A stretch of DNA of 64,000 nt from Synechococcus sp. NB0720_010 (GTDB lineage Bacteria; Cyanobacteriota; Cyanobacteriia; PCC-6307; Cyanobiaceae): contig NZ_CP090898.1 of assembly GCF_023078835.1 (NCBI RefSeq), positions 434,001 to 498,000 of the forward strand, in the 5' to 3' direction. Positions within the stretch are counted from its first letter, which is position 1; each line of letters begins with the position of its first letter. Below the pieces are notes generated by a model. The model was not told the DNA's origin. It ran no database searches and was given only the letters and a program-made list of their open reading frames with translations. The position numbers and the translations under genes were made by a program. This document shows positions 53,459-62,545 of this stretch, piece after piece.

Positions 53459-53483
53459 GGGGCCCTTCGGGGCCCCTTTTTTT
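53459..53483 (+). terminator. Rho-independent terminator after class II aldolase
   Basis: A perfect 7-bp stem GGGGCCC/GGGCCCC closed by a TTCG tetraloop is followed by seven T residues. It lies 23 bp after the fbaA stop and just before the convergent UPF0182 gene, making it the clearest terminator in the window. Confidence 0.93.
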
Positions 53484-53492
53484 GTCCTCGAA

Positions 53493-56375
53493 TTAGGGAA
53501 GGACCGGCTGGGGCAGGGTCAAGGCGCGCATGCCCCCACTGGGTTGGACCGACACCAGGCGCGCCAGGGCCTCATCAAAGGTGGGCTCCATCACAAAGCG
53601 TCTCCCGTCGGTGACCACAACACGCACCAGGGTGGGCAGGGCGTTGTTGTTGCTCTGCAGATAGATCGGCTCGACATAGAGCAAGCCCTGGCCAACGGGC
53701 ATCGCCAACAAATTGCCCCGCAGCAGGCGGGAGCCGACGCGATTCCAGAGGCCAAATTGATAGCTGATGGCCGGGTCCTGCTCGATCAGGGCCGAAATTT
53801 GCTGAGGTCCCAGAAGCAGACGCTGCTGGGGGAAGCGCACCAAAAACAGCTCGCCGTAATTGGGGGTGTCGTTGCGGGCCGCCAGCCAGCCCACCATGTT
53901 TGGGCGCTTTAGAGGCGTGAAGGGCAGCAGCAGCACAAACTCGGGACGCTGCTCACCGGGCAGCTGCATCGTCACGTGATATGGACGGACGGGAGCCGAG
54001 GCATCGCCGTAGATCTCCAGCGGCAGGGCCCAGACGTCATCACCGTTGTAGAAGGTGCGCACGTCGGTGACGTGGTAGCGCAGCAGACGCTCGGCCTGGA
54101 TGTTGAACTGACTCTTGGGGACCTGGATGTGGGCCAGCAAGGCCTTGGGCATCGCTGAGAGGGGACGGAAGAGATCCGGGAAGACCTTCTGCCAGGTCCG
54201 CAGCACCGGGTCGTTCGGATCGTTCACATAGAGCCAGACATCGCCGTTGTAGGCATTGACCACCGCCTTAACGGGGTTGCGGAAGTAGCGAATGCCATCG
54301 GGGTTGGCGTCTGAATAGGGGTAGCTGCGGCTCTCGGTGAAGCCGTCAAGCATCCAGTACTGATGGTGCTCGGGCCTGTAATCGGGGTCGTCCTCGACGC
54401 GGGCCGTCACCAGATAGGGCTTGCTCTCAAAACGCAGGAACGGAGCCAGGGCCTGCAGACGCTCGTTCACCTGCCGGCGCACCAGCAGGCGGGAGGAGGG
54501 AGTCAGGGAGCCGGTGAAGAGCAGCCGCACCTCATTCAGGTAGATCGCCGCCATCAGGCGATCCAGGGGCCCGTGGATTGGAACCCCCGCCTGCCCGTCG
54601 TAGCGGGAATAGACGTTGAGATCGCCCTCGGGGTAGTCGAACTCCCGCACCTGGGAGGGGGCAATCGCGTAGGGAGCGGGAGCGGAGGCGAAGTAGAGCC
54701 GCGGGCGTCCCACAGGCAGGTACTGCTCCACTCGCTTCTGGCTCTGGCCCAGCTGGGGCAGGGCCTGAACCCGGCCGCTGCGGCCCAGGTCCTTGACGAA
54801 ATACAGCGGCAGCCCATCGCTACCGGAGACGTTCACCGGCGAGACAGTGAAGCCGTAGCCGTGGGTGAAGACCAGGTGACGGTTCAGCCAAGTGCGGGAG
54901 CCCTTGGCCAGCGCCGAGGAATCGAGTTCCCGGGCTGCGATCAAGACCTGCTGGGAGCCCAGCGCGCTGGCGTCGGCATTCAGGGGATAGCGATCGACGG
55001 CCGCGGAGGGGAAGTCGTAGTAGAGACGCAGTTGCTGCAGCTGGCGATTGGCCTCCAGCAGGGGCCCGCTATCCCAGAGCCGCACGTTGGCCAAGGTGCC
55101 CTCGGCGCTCTTGAGATCGGCGGCGCTGAGCTGCTGTTTGGGCTCGAGATCCAGCTCACGAACGGCCTCGAGGCCAAAGGCCCGGCGCGTCGCCGCAATG
55201 GCGCGCCTGAGGTAGGGGGTCTCCAGTTGCAGCTCCCGGGGCTGCACCCAGACCCGCTGCACCAGGGGCGCCAGACCCCATTCCACGATCGGCAGCAGGC
55301 AGGCGGACACCAGCAGGGGCAACATCGCCGCGCGGCGAAACCAGGACCGGGGCACCGGCACCAGCAGTCCCAGGCCACTCATCAACAGCAGCAGGGCCAA
55401 CAGCAGCCGCAGGGGAAGACGAATGTGCAGGTCAACAAAGCCAGCCCCCGAAGCCACCCCACTGCCTTCGACCATCAGGTCAAAGGGACTGAGGCCGTAA
55501 CTCAGGGCCGCCATCAGGGCCAAGACCGCCAACTGCGGTTGCAGCACTCGTTGCTGCTCGCGGCTCAACCCTGGAAAGCGCAGATCGGTGAGTGAGGTCC
55601 CTTCCGAGAAAGTCAGCCAGAGGCAACCAACAAAACCAATCAGGACCTGGGCGATCACCAGGCTGACCAGCAGGTGCAGGGCCGGCAGGCGCAGCACCGT
55701 GAAGCTCAGGTCAAAGCCCGTCAGCGGGTCGGCCTCGCCAAAGGGAACGGCCAGCAGACCCGGCAGCCAGAGGCTCCAACCACGGGCGCAGGCCGTGGCC
55801 GAGCCTGCCAGGGCGGCCGCCAGGCTGATCCGCAGGGTGCTGTAGGGCCACCGCAGCAGACAGGGGAGCAGGACCACCGCCAGGCCGAGCACCAGTGCTG
55901 GCGGCAGGTCCGCCAGGACCGAGAGGCCGGTGATGACCTCACCGCCAAAGGGATCCAGGATCAGGCCCCGGGCCTGCAGGAAGAGATAGCTCAGGCCCAT
56001 CACCAGCAGCAGGAGCAGGCCGGTCAAGACCGCCACCAGCGGACCGCTGGCGAGGGGCGCCAAGGGGCGTTCCCGCAGCTGCTTGCGCGGGGCCTCCTGC
56101 CTCAGGCGCCAACAGCGGCGCAGCTGCTGCAGCTGCAGCGGCAGGCCCAAACCCAGGACCAGAGCAAAGGCCAGGCACTGAAACAACCAGCGGCGCAGCA
56201 CCACCGTGAGGGCATCGAACTGCGCAAACCACTGCGCCTCGATCACCAGGCGCGGCAGAAGCACCAACAAACCCAGCACCAGGGCAGCACTGGCCAGCCA
56301 GCGCAACAGCCGCTTGAGGCCTTGAACCGATACCTGCACAAGCCGAGCCGATCCCTGGCCGAGACTAGGCAGCAC
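53493..56375 (-). CDS. UPF0182 family large membrane protein, 960 aa
   Basis: About seven hydrophobic helices fill the first third (e.g. WLASAALVLGLLVLLPRLV and GLLLLLVMGLSYLFL), followed by a long soluble part with PYLRRAIAATRRAFGLEAVRE, HLVFTHGYGFTVSPVN and YFRNPVKAVVNAYNGDVWLY. This is the UPF0182/COG1615 family, widespread in actinobacteria and cyanobacteria and of unknown function. The length matches the family. It is convergent with the aldolase and divergent from thrC. Confidence 0.92.
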   Translation of the reverse strand: MLPSLGQGSARLVQVSVQGLKRLLRWLASAALVLGLLVLLPRLVIEAQWFAQFDALTVVLRRWLFQCLAFALVLGLGLPLQLQQLRRCWRLRQEAPRKQLRERPLAPLASGPLVAVLTGLLLLLVMGLSYLFLQARGLILDPFGGEVITGLSVLADLPPALVLGLAVVLLPCLLRWPYSTLRISLAAALAGSATACARGWSLWLPGLLAVPFGEADPLTGFDLSFTVLRLPALHLLVSLVIAQVLIGFVGCLWLTFSEGTSLTDLRFPGLSREQQRVLQPQLAVLALMAALSYGLSPFDLMVEGSGVASGAGFVDLHIRLPLRLLLALLLLMSGLGLLVPVPRSWFRRAAMLPLLVSACLLPIVEWGLAPLVQRVWVQPRELQLETPYLRRAIAATRRAFGLEAVRELDLEPKQQLSAADLKSAEGTLANVRLWDSGPLLEANRQLQQLRLYYDFPSAAVDRYPLNADASALGSQQVLIAARELDSSALAKGSRTWLNRHLVFTHGYGFTVSPVNVSGSDGLPLYFVKDLGRSGRVQALPQLGQSQKRVEQYLPVGRPRLYFASAPAPYAIAPSQVREFDYPEGDLNVYSRYDGQAGVPIHGPLDRLMAAIYLNEVRLLFTGSLTPSSRLLVRRQVNERLQALAPFLRFESKPYLVTARVEDDPDYRPEHHQYWMLDGFTESRSYPYSDANPDGIRYFRNPVKAVVNAYNGDVWLYVNDPNDPVLRTWQKVFPDLFRPLSAMPKALLAHIQVPKSQFNIQAERLLRYHVTDVRTFYNGDDVWALPLEIYGDASAPVRPYHVTMQLPGEQRPEFVLLLPFTPLKRPNMVGWLAARNDTPNYGELFLVRFPQQRLLLGPQQISALIEQDPAISYQFGLWNRVGSRLLRGNLLAMPVGQGLLYVEPIYLQSNNNALPTLVRVVVTDGRRFVMEPTFDEALARLVSVQPSGGMRALTLPQPVLP

Positions 56376-56502
56376 AACCGGCCGGTCAAGCCGCCACGGG
56401 GGATCTCAAGACAAACCTGGAGATACCCGATCCTGCGGGTCGGGTTTAAACCTGCCTGTGAATTGGCGCTGCTAATTTCGTCCCAACGTTCAGGATCTGA
56501 AC

Positions 56503-57783
56503 TTGACCGCAACCCTTTCCCGCTCCAGCGTTGGGCCGACCTTCACCGGACTGCGCTGCAAGGAATGCGGCCAGGCCTATGACCCTGGGGCACGTCACGT
56601 CTGTGAGGACGTCTGCTTCGGTCCCCTCGAGGTGGTCTACGACTACGAGGCGATCCGCAACCGTGTCAGCCGCGCCACCATCGAAGCCGGTCCGGCCTCC
56701 ATCTGGCGCTACCGCGATTTCCTGCCGATCGAAGGGGATCCGATCGATGTCGGCACCGGCTTCACCCCCCTGCTGAAGGCCAACAACCTGGCCAAGCGCC
56801 TGGGCCTCAAGAGCCTCTACATCAAGAACGACGGCGTCAACATGCCGACCCTGTCCTTCAAGGACCGGGTGGTTTCAGTGGCCCTGACCCGTGCCCGCGA
56901 GCTGGGCTTTAAGACCGTCAGCTGCGCCTCCACCGGCAACCTCGCCAACTCCACCGCCGCCATTGCCGCCCACGCCGGACTGGAGTGCTGCGTCTTCATC
57001 CCAAGCGACCTGGAGCTGGGCAAGGTGCTGGGCACCTTGATCTACAACCCCACCCTGATGGCGGTGAAGGGCAACTACGACCAGGTGAATCGCCTCTGCT
57101 CCGAGGTGGCCAACACCTACGGCTGGGGCTTCGTCAACATCAACCTGCGCCCCTACTACTCCGAAGGCTCCAAGACCCTCGGCTACGAAGTGATCGAGCA
57201 GTTGGGCTGGGAACTGCCCGACCACATCGTCGCGCCCCTGGCCTCCGGCTCCCTCTTCACGAAGATCCGCAAGGGATTCGACGAATTCATCAAGTGCGGA
57301 CTGGTGGAGGAGAAGGCCGTGCGCTTCAGCGGCGCCCAGGCCGAGGGGTGCAACCCCATCGCCACCGCCTTCCGCGAGGGCCGCGACTTCATCACCCCGG
57401 TGAAGCCCAACACCATCGCCAAGTCGATCGCCATCGGCAACCCGGCCGATGGCCCCTATGCCATTGACATTGCCAACCGCACGGGCGGCAACATCACCGA
57501 CGTCAACGACACCGAGATCGTTGAAGGCATCAAGCTCCTGGCTGAAACCGAGGGCGTCTTCACCGAAACCGCAGGCGGCACCACCATCGCCGTCCTGAAG
57601 AAGCTGGTGGAGCAGGGCAAGATCAACCCTGAAGAGCGCACCGTGGCCTACATCACTGGCAACGGCCTCAAAACCACCGAGGCCGTGGTGGATGCCATTG
57701 GCAAGCCCTACACGATCGAGGCACAACTCGACGCCTTCAACACGGCTTGGAAGCAAGCCCAGGCCGATCAAGCGCAGGCCTGA
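56503..57783 (+). CDS. thrC: ThrC, threonine synthase
   Basis: ThrC is a PLP enzyme that converts O-phosphohomoserine to threonine. It starts at a TTG giving [10 protein letters not shown], has a zinc-ribbon-like [22 protein letters not shown] region, the PLP lysine in [26 protein letters not shown], and [11 protein letters not shown] at the C-terminus. The 426 aa fit the class with an N-terminal Cys-rich domain. A short hairpin (ACCCGA...TCGGGT at 56425-56445) lies in its leader. Confidence 0.95.
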   Translation: MTATLSRSSVGPTFTGLRCKECGQAYDPGARHVCEDVCFGPLEVVYDYEAIRNRVSRATIEAGPASIWRYRDFLPIEGDPIDVGTGFTPLLKANNLAKRLGLKSLYIKNDGVNMPTLSFKDRVVSVALTRARELGFKTVSCASTGNLANSTAAIAAHAGLECCVFIPSDLELGKVLGTLIYNPTLMAVKGNYDQVNRLCSEVANTYGWGFVNINLRPYYSEGSKTLGYEVIEQLGWELPDHIVAPLASGSLFTKIRKGFDEFIKCGLVEEKAVRFSGAQAEGCNPIATAFREGRDFITPVKPNTIAKSIAIGNPADGPYAIDIANRTGGNITDVNDTEIVEGIKLLAETEGVFTETAGGTTIAVLKKLVEQGKINPEERTVAYITGNGLKTTEAVVDAIGKPYTIEAQLDAFNTAWKQAQADQAQA

Positions 57784-57823
57784 TCACGACCGACCGCCAG
57801 TCCACACCCTTCCACTCCCCGCC

Positions 57824-58099
57824 ATGCCCGTTCAGGTCCTGATCCCGACCCCCCTTCAGAAGTTCACCAACGATGAGGCCAGCGTCTCCCTGGACGCCTC
57901 CAGCGTCGATGGCCTGATTGACGCGCTCGATGGCCGTTACCCCGGTCTCAAGGGACGCCTCTGTGATGAGGCCGGCAAACTGCGCCGTTTCCTGAACGTC
58001 TACGTGAACAGCGAGGATATTCGCTTCCTCGAGAACCAAACCACCCCCCTCAAGGATGGGGACGAAGTCAGCATCGTTCCCGCCGTCGCTGGGGGCTGA
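57824..58099 (+). CDS. ThiS/MoaD-like sulfur-carrier protein beside thrC
   Basis: The 91-aa beta-grasp protein reads [16 protein letters not shown], then [46 protein letters not shown]. The terminal Gly-Gly is what these carriers use for thiocarboxylate activation. It follows thrC by 40 bp in the same direction. In mycobacteria a related carrier, CysO, feeds sulfur to cysteine synthesis; a similar role at the threonine/homoserine branch is inference. No JAMM protease or E1-like activator lies in the window. Confidence 0.88.
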   Translation: MPVQVLIPTPLQKFTNDEASVSLDASSVDGLIDALDGRYPGLKGRLCDEAGKLRRFLNVYVNSEDIRFLENQTTPLKDGDEVSIVPAVAGG

Positions 58100-58189
58100 T
58101 CCTGCGCTGTAGCGATTCCTGCAGCAGCCAGCCACTCATGCATGCAGGCTCGCCCCAGAGCCACCTCTCCATGGACCTGGTGTCACCCG

Positions 58190-59173
58190 ATGACTCAAAC
58201 CCCCGATCGTCCATCAGCGGATCTTCGGCTCAGCGTCCAGGCTGAGGCCAACCAAAACTCGCCTGTGGCCGACAAGGCCCTGCTGTTTGATTACCGACAG
58301 GCGGCCAATCCGATCCGCAGGGGTCTCACCGAACCGATCCCCTATCGCAGCTGGGGACCTGAACTCCACGGCAGCGGTCCCAGTGGAATCATTCCGCTGG
58401 ACCTCAGCGCTGAATTAGGCACCACCGGCCCAGCCACCAGCCCCGGCCTCGCAGCCCACTTCATCCGCATCGAAGCTGGAGAGGGCGTCCGTGCCGCGGC
58501 AAGCGCCACCAGTTCCCTCTTCTTTGTGCTCTCCGGCACGGGCGTCTGCCATGGCCGTGAGGCCGAGCAGGACACCAGCATCCACTGGAGCGAGGGCGAT
58601 CTGTTCGTGCTGCCCTCAGGCGGCACCCCGTTGCTTGAGGCCAGCAGCACCAGCGTTCTCTACTGGGTGCACGACGCCCCCCTACTGAGCTACCTGGGGG
58701 TCGTGCCCAGCCAGCCGCGCTTCGAAGCCACCCACTACCGCGCCGAATGGCTGCGCTCTGAGCTGCTCAAACTGGCTCAGCAACCGGGGAGCGCGAGCAG
58801 CAACCGCATCAGTCTGCTGCTGGCCAACCGCGATCTACCCAGCACCCGCACGGTCACCCATGTGCTCTGGGCGATGTACGGCATCGTTCCTGACGGAGCA
58901 ACCCAAGCACCCCACCGCCATCAATCGGTGGCCCTGGATCTGATCATCGATTGCCAGCCTGGGGTCTACACCCTGGTGGGTACCGACCTCAACGCCGATG
59001 GCACCATCCGCAATCCCGAGCGGATCGACTGGCAGGCCGGTGGTGCCTTCATCACCCCACCGGGCTACTGGCATTCCCATGTGAATGGAAGCGGTCAGCC
59101 CGCCTACCTGCTGCCGATTCAGGACGCCGGCCTACAGACCTACCTGCGCAGCCTCGATATTCGCTTCGCCTAG
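58190..59173 (+). CDS. Bicupin protein, gentisate dioxygenase-like fold
   Basis: Two cupin domains are seen: the first around [14 protein letters not shown]...[12 protein letters not shown], and the second around [27 protein letters not shown]...[13 protein letters not shown], which carries likely metal histidines (HRH and WHSH). This matches gentisate 1,2-dioxygenase-type bicupins, but cyanobacteria of this kind do not obviously degrade gentisate and the first cupin lacks an evident His triad. I chose the start MTQTPDRPS (327 aa). The 3' end overlaps ftsH by 42 bp, convergent. Confidence 0.8.
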   Translation: MTQTPDRPSADLRLSVQAEANQNSPVADKALLFDYRQAANPIRRGLTEPIPYRSWGPELHGSGPSGIIPLDLSAELGTTGPATSPGLAAHFIRIEAGEGVRAAASATSSLFFVLSGTGVCHGREAEQDTSIHWSEGDLFVLPSGGTPLLEASSTSVLYWVHDAPLLSYLGVVPSQPRFEATHYRAEWLRSELLKLAQQPGSASSNRISLLLANRDLPSTRTVTHVLWAMYGIVPDGATQAPHRHQSVALDLIIDCQPGVYTLVGTDLNADGTIRNPERIDWQAGGAFITPPGYWHSHVNGSGQPAYLLPIQDAGLQTYLRSLDIRFA

Positions 59174-61012
59174 CTCACTGGCGCGCTCGACCACAGCGCG
59201 GAACTCAGGCCCCTCGATGGTTTCGCGCTCGATCAGCAGATTGACCAACTCGTCCATCAGTTCCCGGCGGCACTCCAGCAAGGAGACCGCCTGGCTGAGG
59301 GCACGGCGGGCCAGCTGCTGCACCTCGGCGTCAATGCGGTTCCCGGTTTTCTGGGAGTGATGGGGTTCTGAGCGCAACCAATCGCGACCGAGGAACACCT
59401 CTGAGCCCTCGCCCTCCAGGGATAGGGGACCCAGGGCCGAGAAGCCATAGCGCGTCACCATCTCCCGGGCGATTCGGCTGACCATCTCCAGGTCACTCGA
59501 GGCGCCCTGGGTGATTTCGCTCGGTCCGAAGACCACCAATTCAGCTGCACGGCCGCCCATGGCCATCACCATCCGCGCCTCCAGGTAGGCCTTGCTGATC
59601 AGGCCCGAATCCAGGACCTCCTCGTCGGGCATCGTGCGGGCAAAACCACCGACTCCGCCGGAGCGGGGAAGCAGGGTCACCTTGTCGAGGTCGTCCGACT
59701 TCGGCAGCAGGGTGGCCAGCAGGGCGTGGCCAATTTCGTGATACGCAATCAGGCGCTTCTTGGCGTTGTCCTGAAGCGGCGCGGCCGTGAGACCCATCGT
59801 GATGCGCTCAAGGGCATCGCTGATGGCCTCATCGTTGATGCTCTGCCGCTCGCGCCGGGCCGTCAGGATCGCCGCCTCGTTGAGCAGGTTCGACAGGTCA
59901 GCCCCAGAGAAGCCAGGGGTCCGGCTGGCCCAATCCGAAAGGGAAACCTCAGGTTCAAGCGGTCGGGAGCGGGCATGGACCGCAAGGATCGCCTCGCGCC
60001 CGCGGCGGTCCGGCAGGTCCACATGGATCCGGCGATCGAAGCGACCGGGGCGCATCAGCGCGGCATCGAGAACATCAGGTCTGTTGGTGGCCGCCAACAG
60101 GATCACCCCGGAGTTTTCGGCGAAGCCATCCATCTCCGTGAGCAGCTGGTTGAGGGTCTGCTCGCGCTCGTCATTGCCTCCACCGATCCCGGCGCCCCGC
60201 TGGCGTCCAACGGCATCGATCTCATCGATAAAGATGATGCAGGGAGCCTTCTCCTTGGCCTGCCGGAAAAGATCGCGCACCCGGCTGGCGCCAACACCCA
60301 CAAAGAGTTCGACAAATTCCGAGGCGGCCATCGAGAAGAAGGGCACACCGGCTTCACCGGCAATGGCCTTGGCCAGCAGGGTTTTGCCCGTTCCGGGGGG
60401 CCCCACCAACAGCACACCCTTGGGAATGCGGGCCCCGACGGCCGTAAAGCGCTCTGGCTCCTTCAGGAAGGCCACCACCTCTTGCAGCTCTTCCTTGGCT
60501 TCGTTGATGCCGGCGACATCCTCAAAGCGCACAGCCACCGCAGCTTCCGGTTCCGCCATCCGCGCCTTGCTGCGGCCAAACCCCATCGCTCGGTTCGCCA
60601 CCTGGCTGGAGCGACGAATCAAAAGAGCTAAGCCCGCGAAGAGCAGCAGCAGCAGCAGACCGTTGGAGACCAGGCTGGCGGTGGCCCGATCCTGACGGTC
60701 GTCGCGAACCGTGAGCGGCACCTGGGCTTCCTGGGCCGTTCGCAGCAACACCTGGTCGTTGCTGAAGACCGGCACCTCAGCACGGCTGCCATCGGCGTAG
60801 GTCACCTGGACCTCCCGGCGGCCTGGGGAGAGCAACAGTTCCTTGACCTTGCCGCTGCGCAGTTGGGTCAGCAGTTGGCTGTAGCTGGGGGGCGCCGGGC
60901 GGCTGATGCCGAGATCGCGCCAAAGCTCTGAACGCCTGGACTCAGGGGCGGGGGACGCTTGGGATGAGGGCACCTGCTGCGCTAGCTGACTCGGAGACGC
61001 GCCGCTGCTCAC
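59132..61012 (-). CDS. ftsH: FtsH-family membrane AAA+ zinc protease with one N-terminal helix
   Basis: The AAA domain has Walker A GPPGTGKT at residues 204-211, the pore motif near [32 protein letters not shown] and [17 protein letters not shown]; the protease has HEIGH and the region [16 protein letters not shown] with its third ligand area. Only one N-terminal membrane helix is visible (residues 118-132); the first 117 residues are polar, whereas most FtsH proteins begin with a helix. An in-frame stop upstream leaves no earlier ATG, GTG or TTG. FtsH proteins remove damaged D1 in thylakoids; which isoform this is cannot be told. Confidence 0.95.
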   Translation of the reverse strand: MSSGASPSQLAQQVPSSQASPAPESRRSELWRDLGISRPAPPSYSQLLTQLRSGKVKELLLSPGRREVQVTYADGSRAEVPVFSNDQVLLRTAQEAQVPLTVRDDRQDRATASLVSNGLLLLLLFAGLALLIRRSSQVANRAMGFGRSKARMAEPEAAVAVRFEDVAGINEAKEELQEVVAFLKEPERFTAVGARIPKGVLLVGPPGTGKTLLAKAIAGEAGVPFFSMAASEFVELFVGVGASRVRDLFRQAKEKAPCIIFIDEIDAVGRQRGAGIGGGNDEREQTLNQLLTEMDGFAENSGVILLAATNRPDVLDAALMRPGRFDRRIHVDLPDRRGREAILAVHARSRPLEPEVSLSDWASRTPGFSGADLSNLLNEAAILTARRERQSINDEAISDALERITMGLTAAPLQDNAKKRLIAYHEIGHALLATLLPKSDDLDKVTLLPRSGGVGGFARTMPDEEVLDSGLISKAYLEARMVMAMGGRAAELVVFGPSEITQGASSDLEMVSRIAREMVTRYGFSALGPLSLEGEGSEVFLGRDWLRSEPHHSQKTGNRIDAEVQQLARRALSQAVSLLECRRELMDELVNLLIERETIEGPEFRAVVERASELGEANIEAAQVGL

Positions 61013-61100
61013 ATCAATCTGTCGTTGGCTGGAGCTTAGCGATTTGACGAAAGGAAAGACGACAAGGGAAGATCTTGGTTTGGCTGACTAGGTAAGCGGG

Positions 61101-61277
61101 ATGGCTGTTCCCAAGAAGAAAACGTCCAAGGGCAAGCGGAACCAGCGCCACGCCACCTGGAAAGGCAAGGCTGCTGTGGCAGCTCAGAAGGCTCTCTCCA
61201 TCGGCAAGGCTGTGCTGAGCGGCCGCGCCCAGGGCTTCGTCTATCCCGTGGCTGAAGAAGACGGCGACGACGCCTGA
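61101..61277 (+). CDS. rpmF: RpmF, 50S ribosomal protein L32
   Basis: The 58-aa protein starts [20 protein letters not shown], the L32 signature, and ends in an acidic cyanobacterial tail ([10 protein letters not shown]). It has no zinc cysteines, as is common in the Cys-less L32 form. A GGTAAGCGGG stretch precedes the ATG. It is divergent from ftsH, 88 bp away. Confidence 0.97.
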   Translation: MAVPKKKTSKGKRNQRHATWKGKAAVAAQKALSIGKAVLSGRAQGFVYPVAEEDGDDA

Positions 61278-61296
61278 TCGCAGGCTTCAAATCGGA

Positions 61297-61324
61297 CTCT
61301 GCTGCCTCTCTTGAAGCAGCAGAG
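61297..61324. terminator. Hairpin between rpmF and the convergent Ycf20 gene
   Basis: CTCTGCTGC and GCAGCAGAG form a perfect 9-bp stem with a ten-base loop, 19 bp after the rpmF stop. No long T-run follows on either strand. It probably ends or stabilises the convergent transcripts. Confidence 0.45.
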
Positions 61325-61341
61325 CTCCACTGATTCGATCG

Positions 61342-61686
61342 TTACGATCCCAGCTTGAACGCCTCCAGGACCACGGCATAGACCAGGCCGATCCTCAGGT
61401 TGTCGAGCACGAGCCATCCCAACGGCGGACGTCCCTGGACGATTCGGGTGCGCAGACGCACGACCATCTCCAGCAGCACGACCACCGAGAGCACCACCAA
61501 GGGGCGCTGACCAATGGTCTGCAGCCACCAGCTGGTGACGTTCTGGCCGGCATAGAAGCCGAACAGCAGGGCGAGGAGGCCAGCACTGCGGCGACGCCAA
61601 CTGCCCTGGAACGATCCCCAGAGCAGCTGCGCTCCCTGACGCTGCAGGCGATCAAAGCGGGTGGCCTGAATGGGCATCCGGGTCAT
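61342..61686 (-). CDS. Ycf20/DUF565 family membrane protein, 114 aa
   Basis: The basic N-terminus precedes two hydrophobic helices (SAGLLALLFGFYAGQNVTSW and RPLVVLSVVVLLEMVVRL) and a conserved GWLVLDNLRIGLVYAVVLEAFKLG end. This matches Ycf20, linked in algae and plants to non-photochemical quenching. The ATG overlaps the stop of the upstream HAD gene by 4 bp, so the two are coupled; a second ATG lies three codons in. Confidence 0.82.
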   Translation of the reverse strand: MTRMPIQATRFDRLQRQGAQLLWGSFQGSWRRRSAGLLALLFGFYAGQNVTSWWLQTIGQRPLVVLSVVVLLEMVVRLRTRIVQGRPPLGWLVLDNLRIGLVYAVVLEAFKLGS

Positions 61687-62447
61687 CCGCCTGGAAACAG
61701 TCGCTGCAGATAGGACAGCGTGATCTGGCCCTCAGGGCAAGCCGGGCCGCGCAGGACCTGACAGGGCACATCGGGATCCCCCAGCCCATCCAGCAGCGCC
61801 GCTGCCGCCGCGAAATGGGACGCCGGTTCATGGGAACTGGAGGCGCTGCGGGTGGCCAGCACCGTCAAACCGGCCCGATGGGCGGCCGTCACCCCGTGGC
61901 CGGAATCCTCCAGGGCCAGGACGCCCTCGGGGGCACAGCCCAGGCGTTCCAAGGCCAGTTGATAGCCCTGGGGGTCCGGTTTCTTGGCGCTGACATCCTC
62001 CCCGCACACCCAGAAGGCCAGCCAGTCCCGGTGGTCCGGCAGCTGACGCTCCAGCAGGGCCTGCACCGCCGATCGACCACTGGTGGTCACGATGGCCTGG
62101 GGCAGACCCGCTGCCGCCGCAGCGGCCATCAACCGCAGGACACCGGGCCTGAGCTGAATCTCACCCGCTGCGACCAGTTGGCTGTAGTGGGCTTGCTTGG
62201 AGCGTTGCAGGGCATCCAGCCGTTCATCGCTTGGGCGACAGCCCTCCTGCTGCTCCAAAAACACAGCCATCCGCTCCCGGCCACCGGTGACCCGCAGCAA
62301 CGGGAGATAGGTGGATGGGTCCCAGTGAAAGGGCAGTCGCGCCTCGGCCATGGCGCGGTTGAAGGCCAGGCGGTGGCCATCCAGCTCCGTCTCGGCGAGG
62401 GTGCCATCCACGTCCCAAAGAAGAGCCTCGGGGGCCAGTCGCACCAA
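61683..62447 (-). CDS. HAD-superfamily phosphatase, CbbY-like
   Basis: Motif I LLWDVDGTLAETELDGHRLAFN carries the nucleophile and acid Asp, the cap follows, motif II is IVTTSGRS, and motif IV is GVLALEDSGHGVTAAHRAGL, with motif III Lys in SAKKPDPQGY. CbbY enzymes dephosphorylate xylulose-1,5-bisphosphate, a Rubisco inhibitor, which would fit a Calvin-cycle organism; this substrate is inferred. The 254 aa are typical. It is divergent from recJ. Confidence 0.85.
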   Translation of the reverse strand: MVRLAPEALLWDVDGTLAETELDGHRLAFNRAMAEARLPFHWDPSTYLPLLRVTGGRERMAVFLEQQEGCRPSDERLDALQRSKQAHYSQLVAAGEIQLRPGVLRLMAAAAAAGLPQAIVTTSGRSAVQALLERQLPDHRDWLAFWVCGEDVSAKKPDPQGYQLALERLGCAPEGVLALEDSGHGVTAAHRAGLTVLATRSASSSHEPASHFAAAAALLDGLGDPDVPCQVLRGPACPEGQITLSYLQRLFPGG

Positions 62448-62545
62448 GGGGCTGCCGAATGCTGGGGTGAGGCTAAGGGAGCTGGACGCCAGGGCCTGGA
62501 CAGAGCCTGCTCACGGCTCAGAATGCAAGCTGACGAATCGCAAGC

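Noticed and set aside
56425-56445. Hairpin in the thrC leader as an attenuator or riboswitch
   Set aside because: The stem is six pairs, lacks a proper T-run, and no leader peptide rich in Thr or Ile codons was found.
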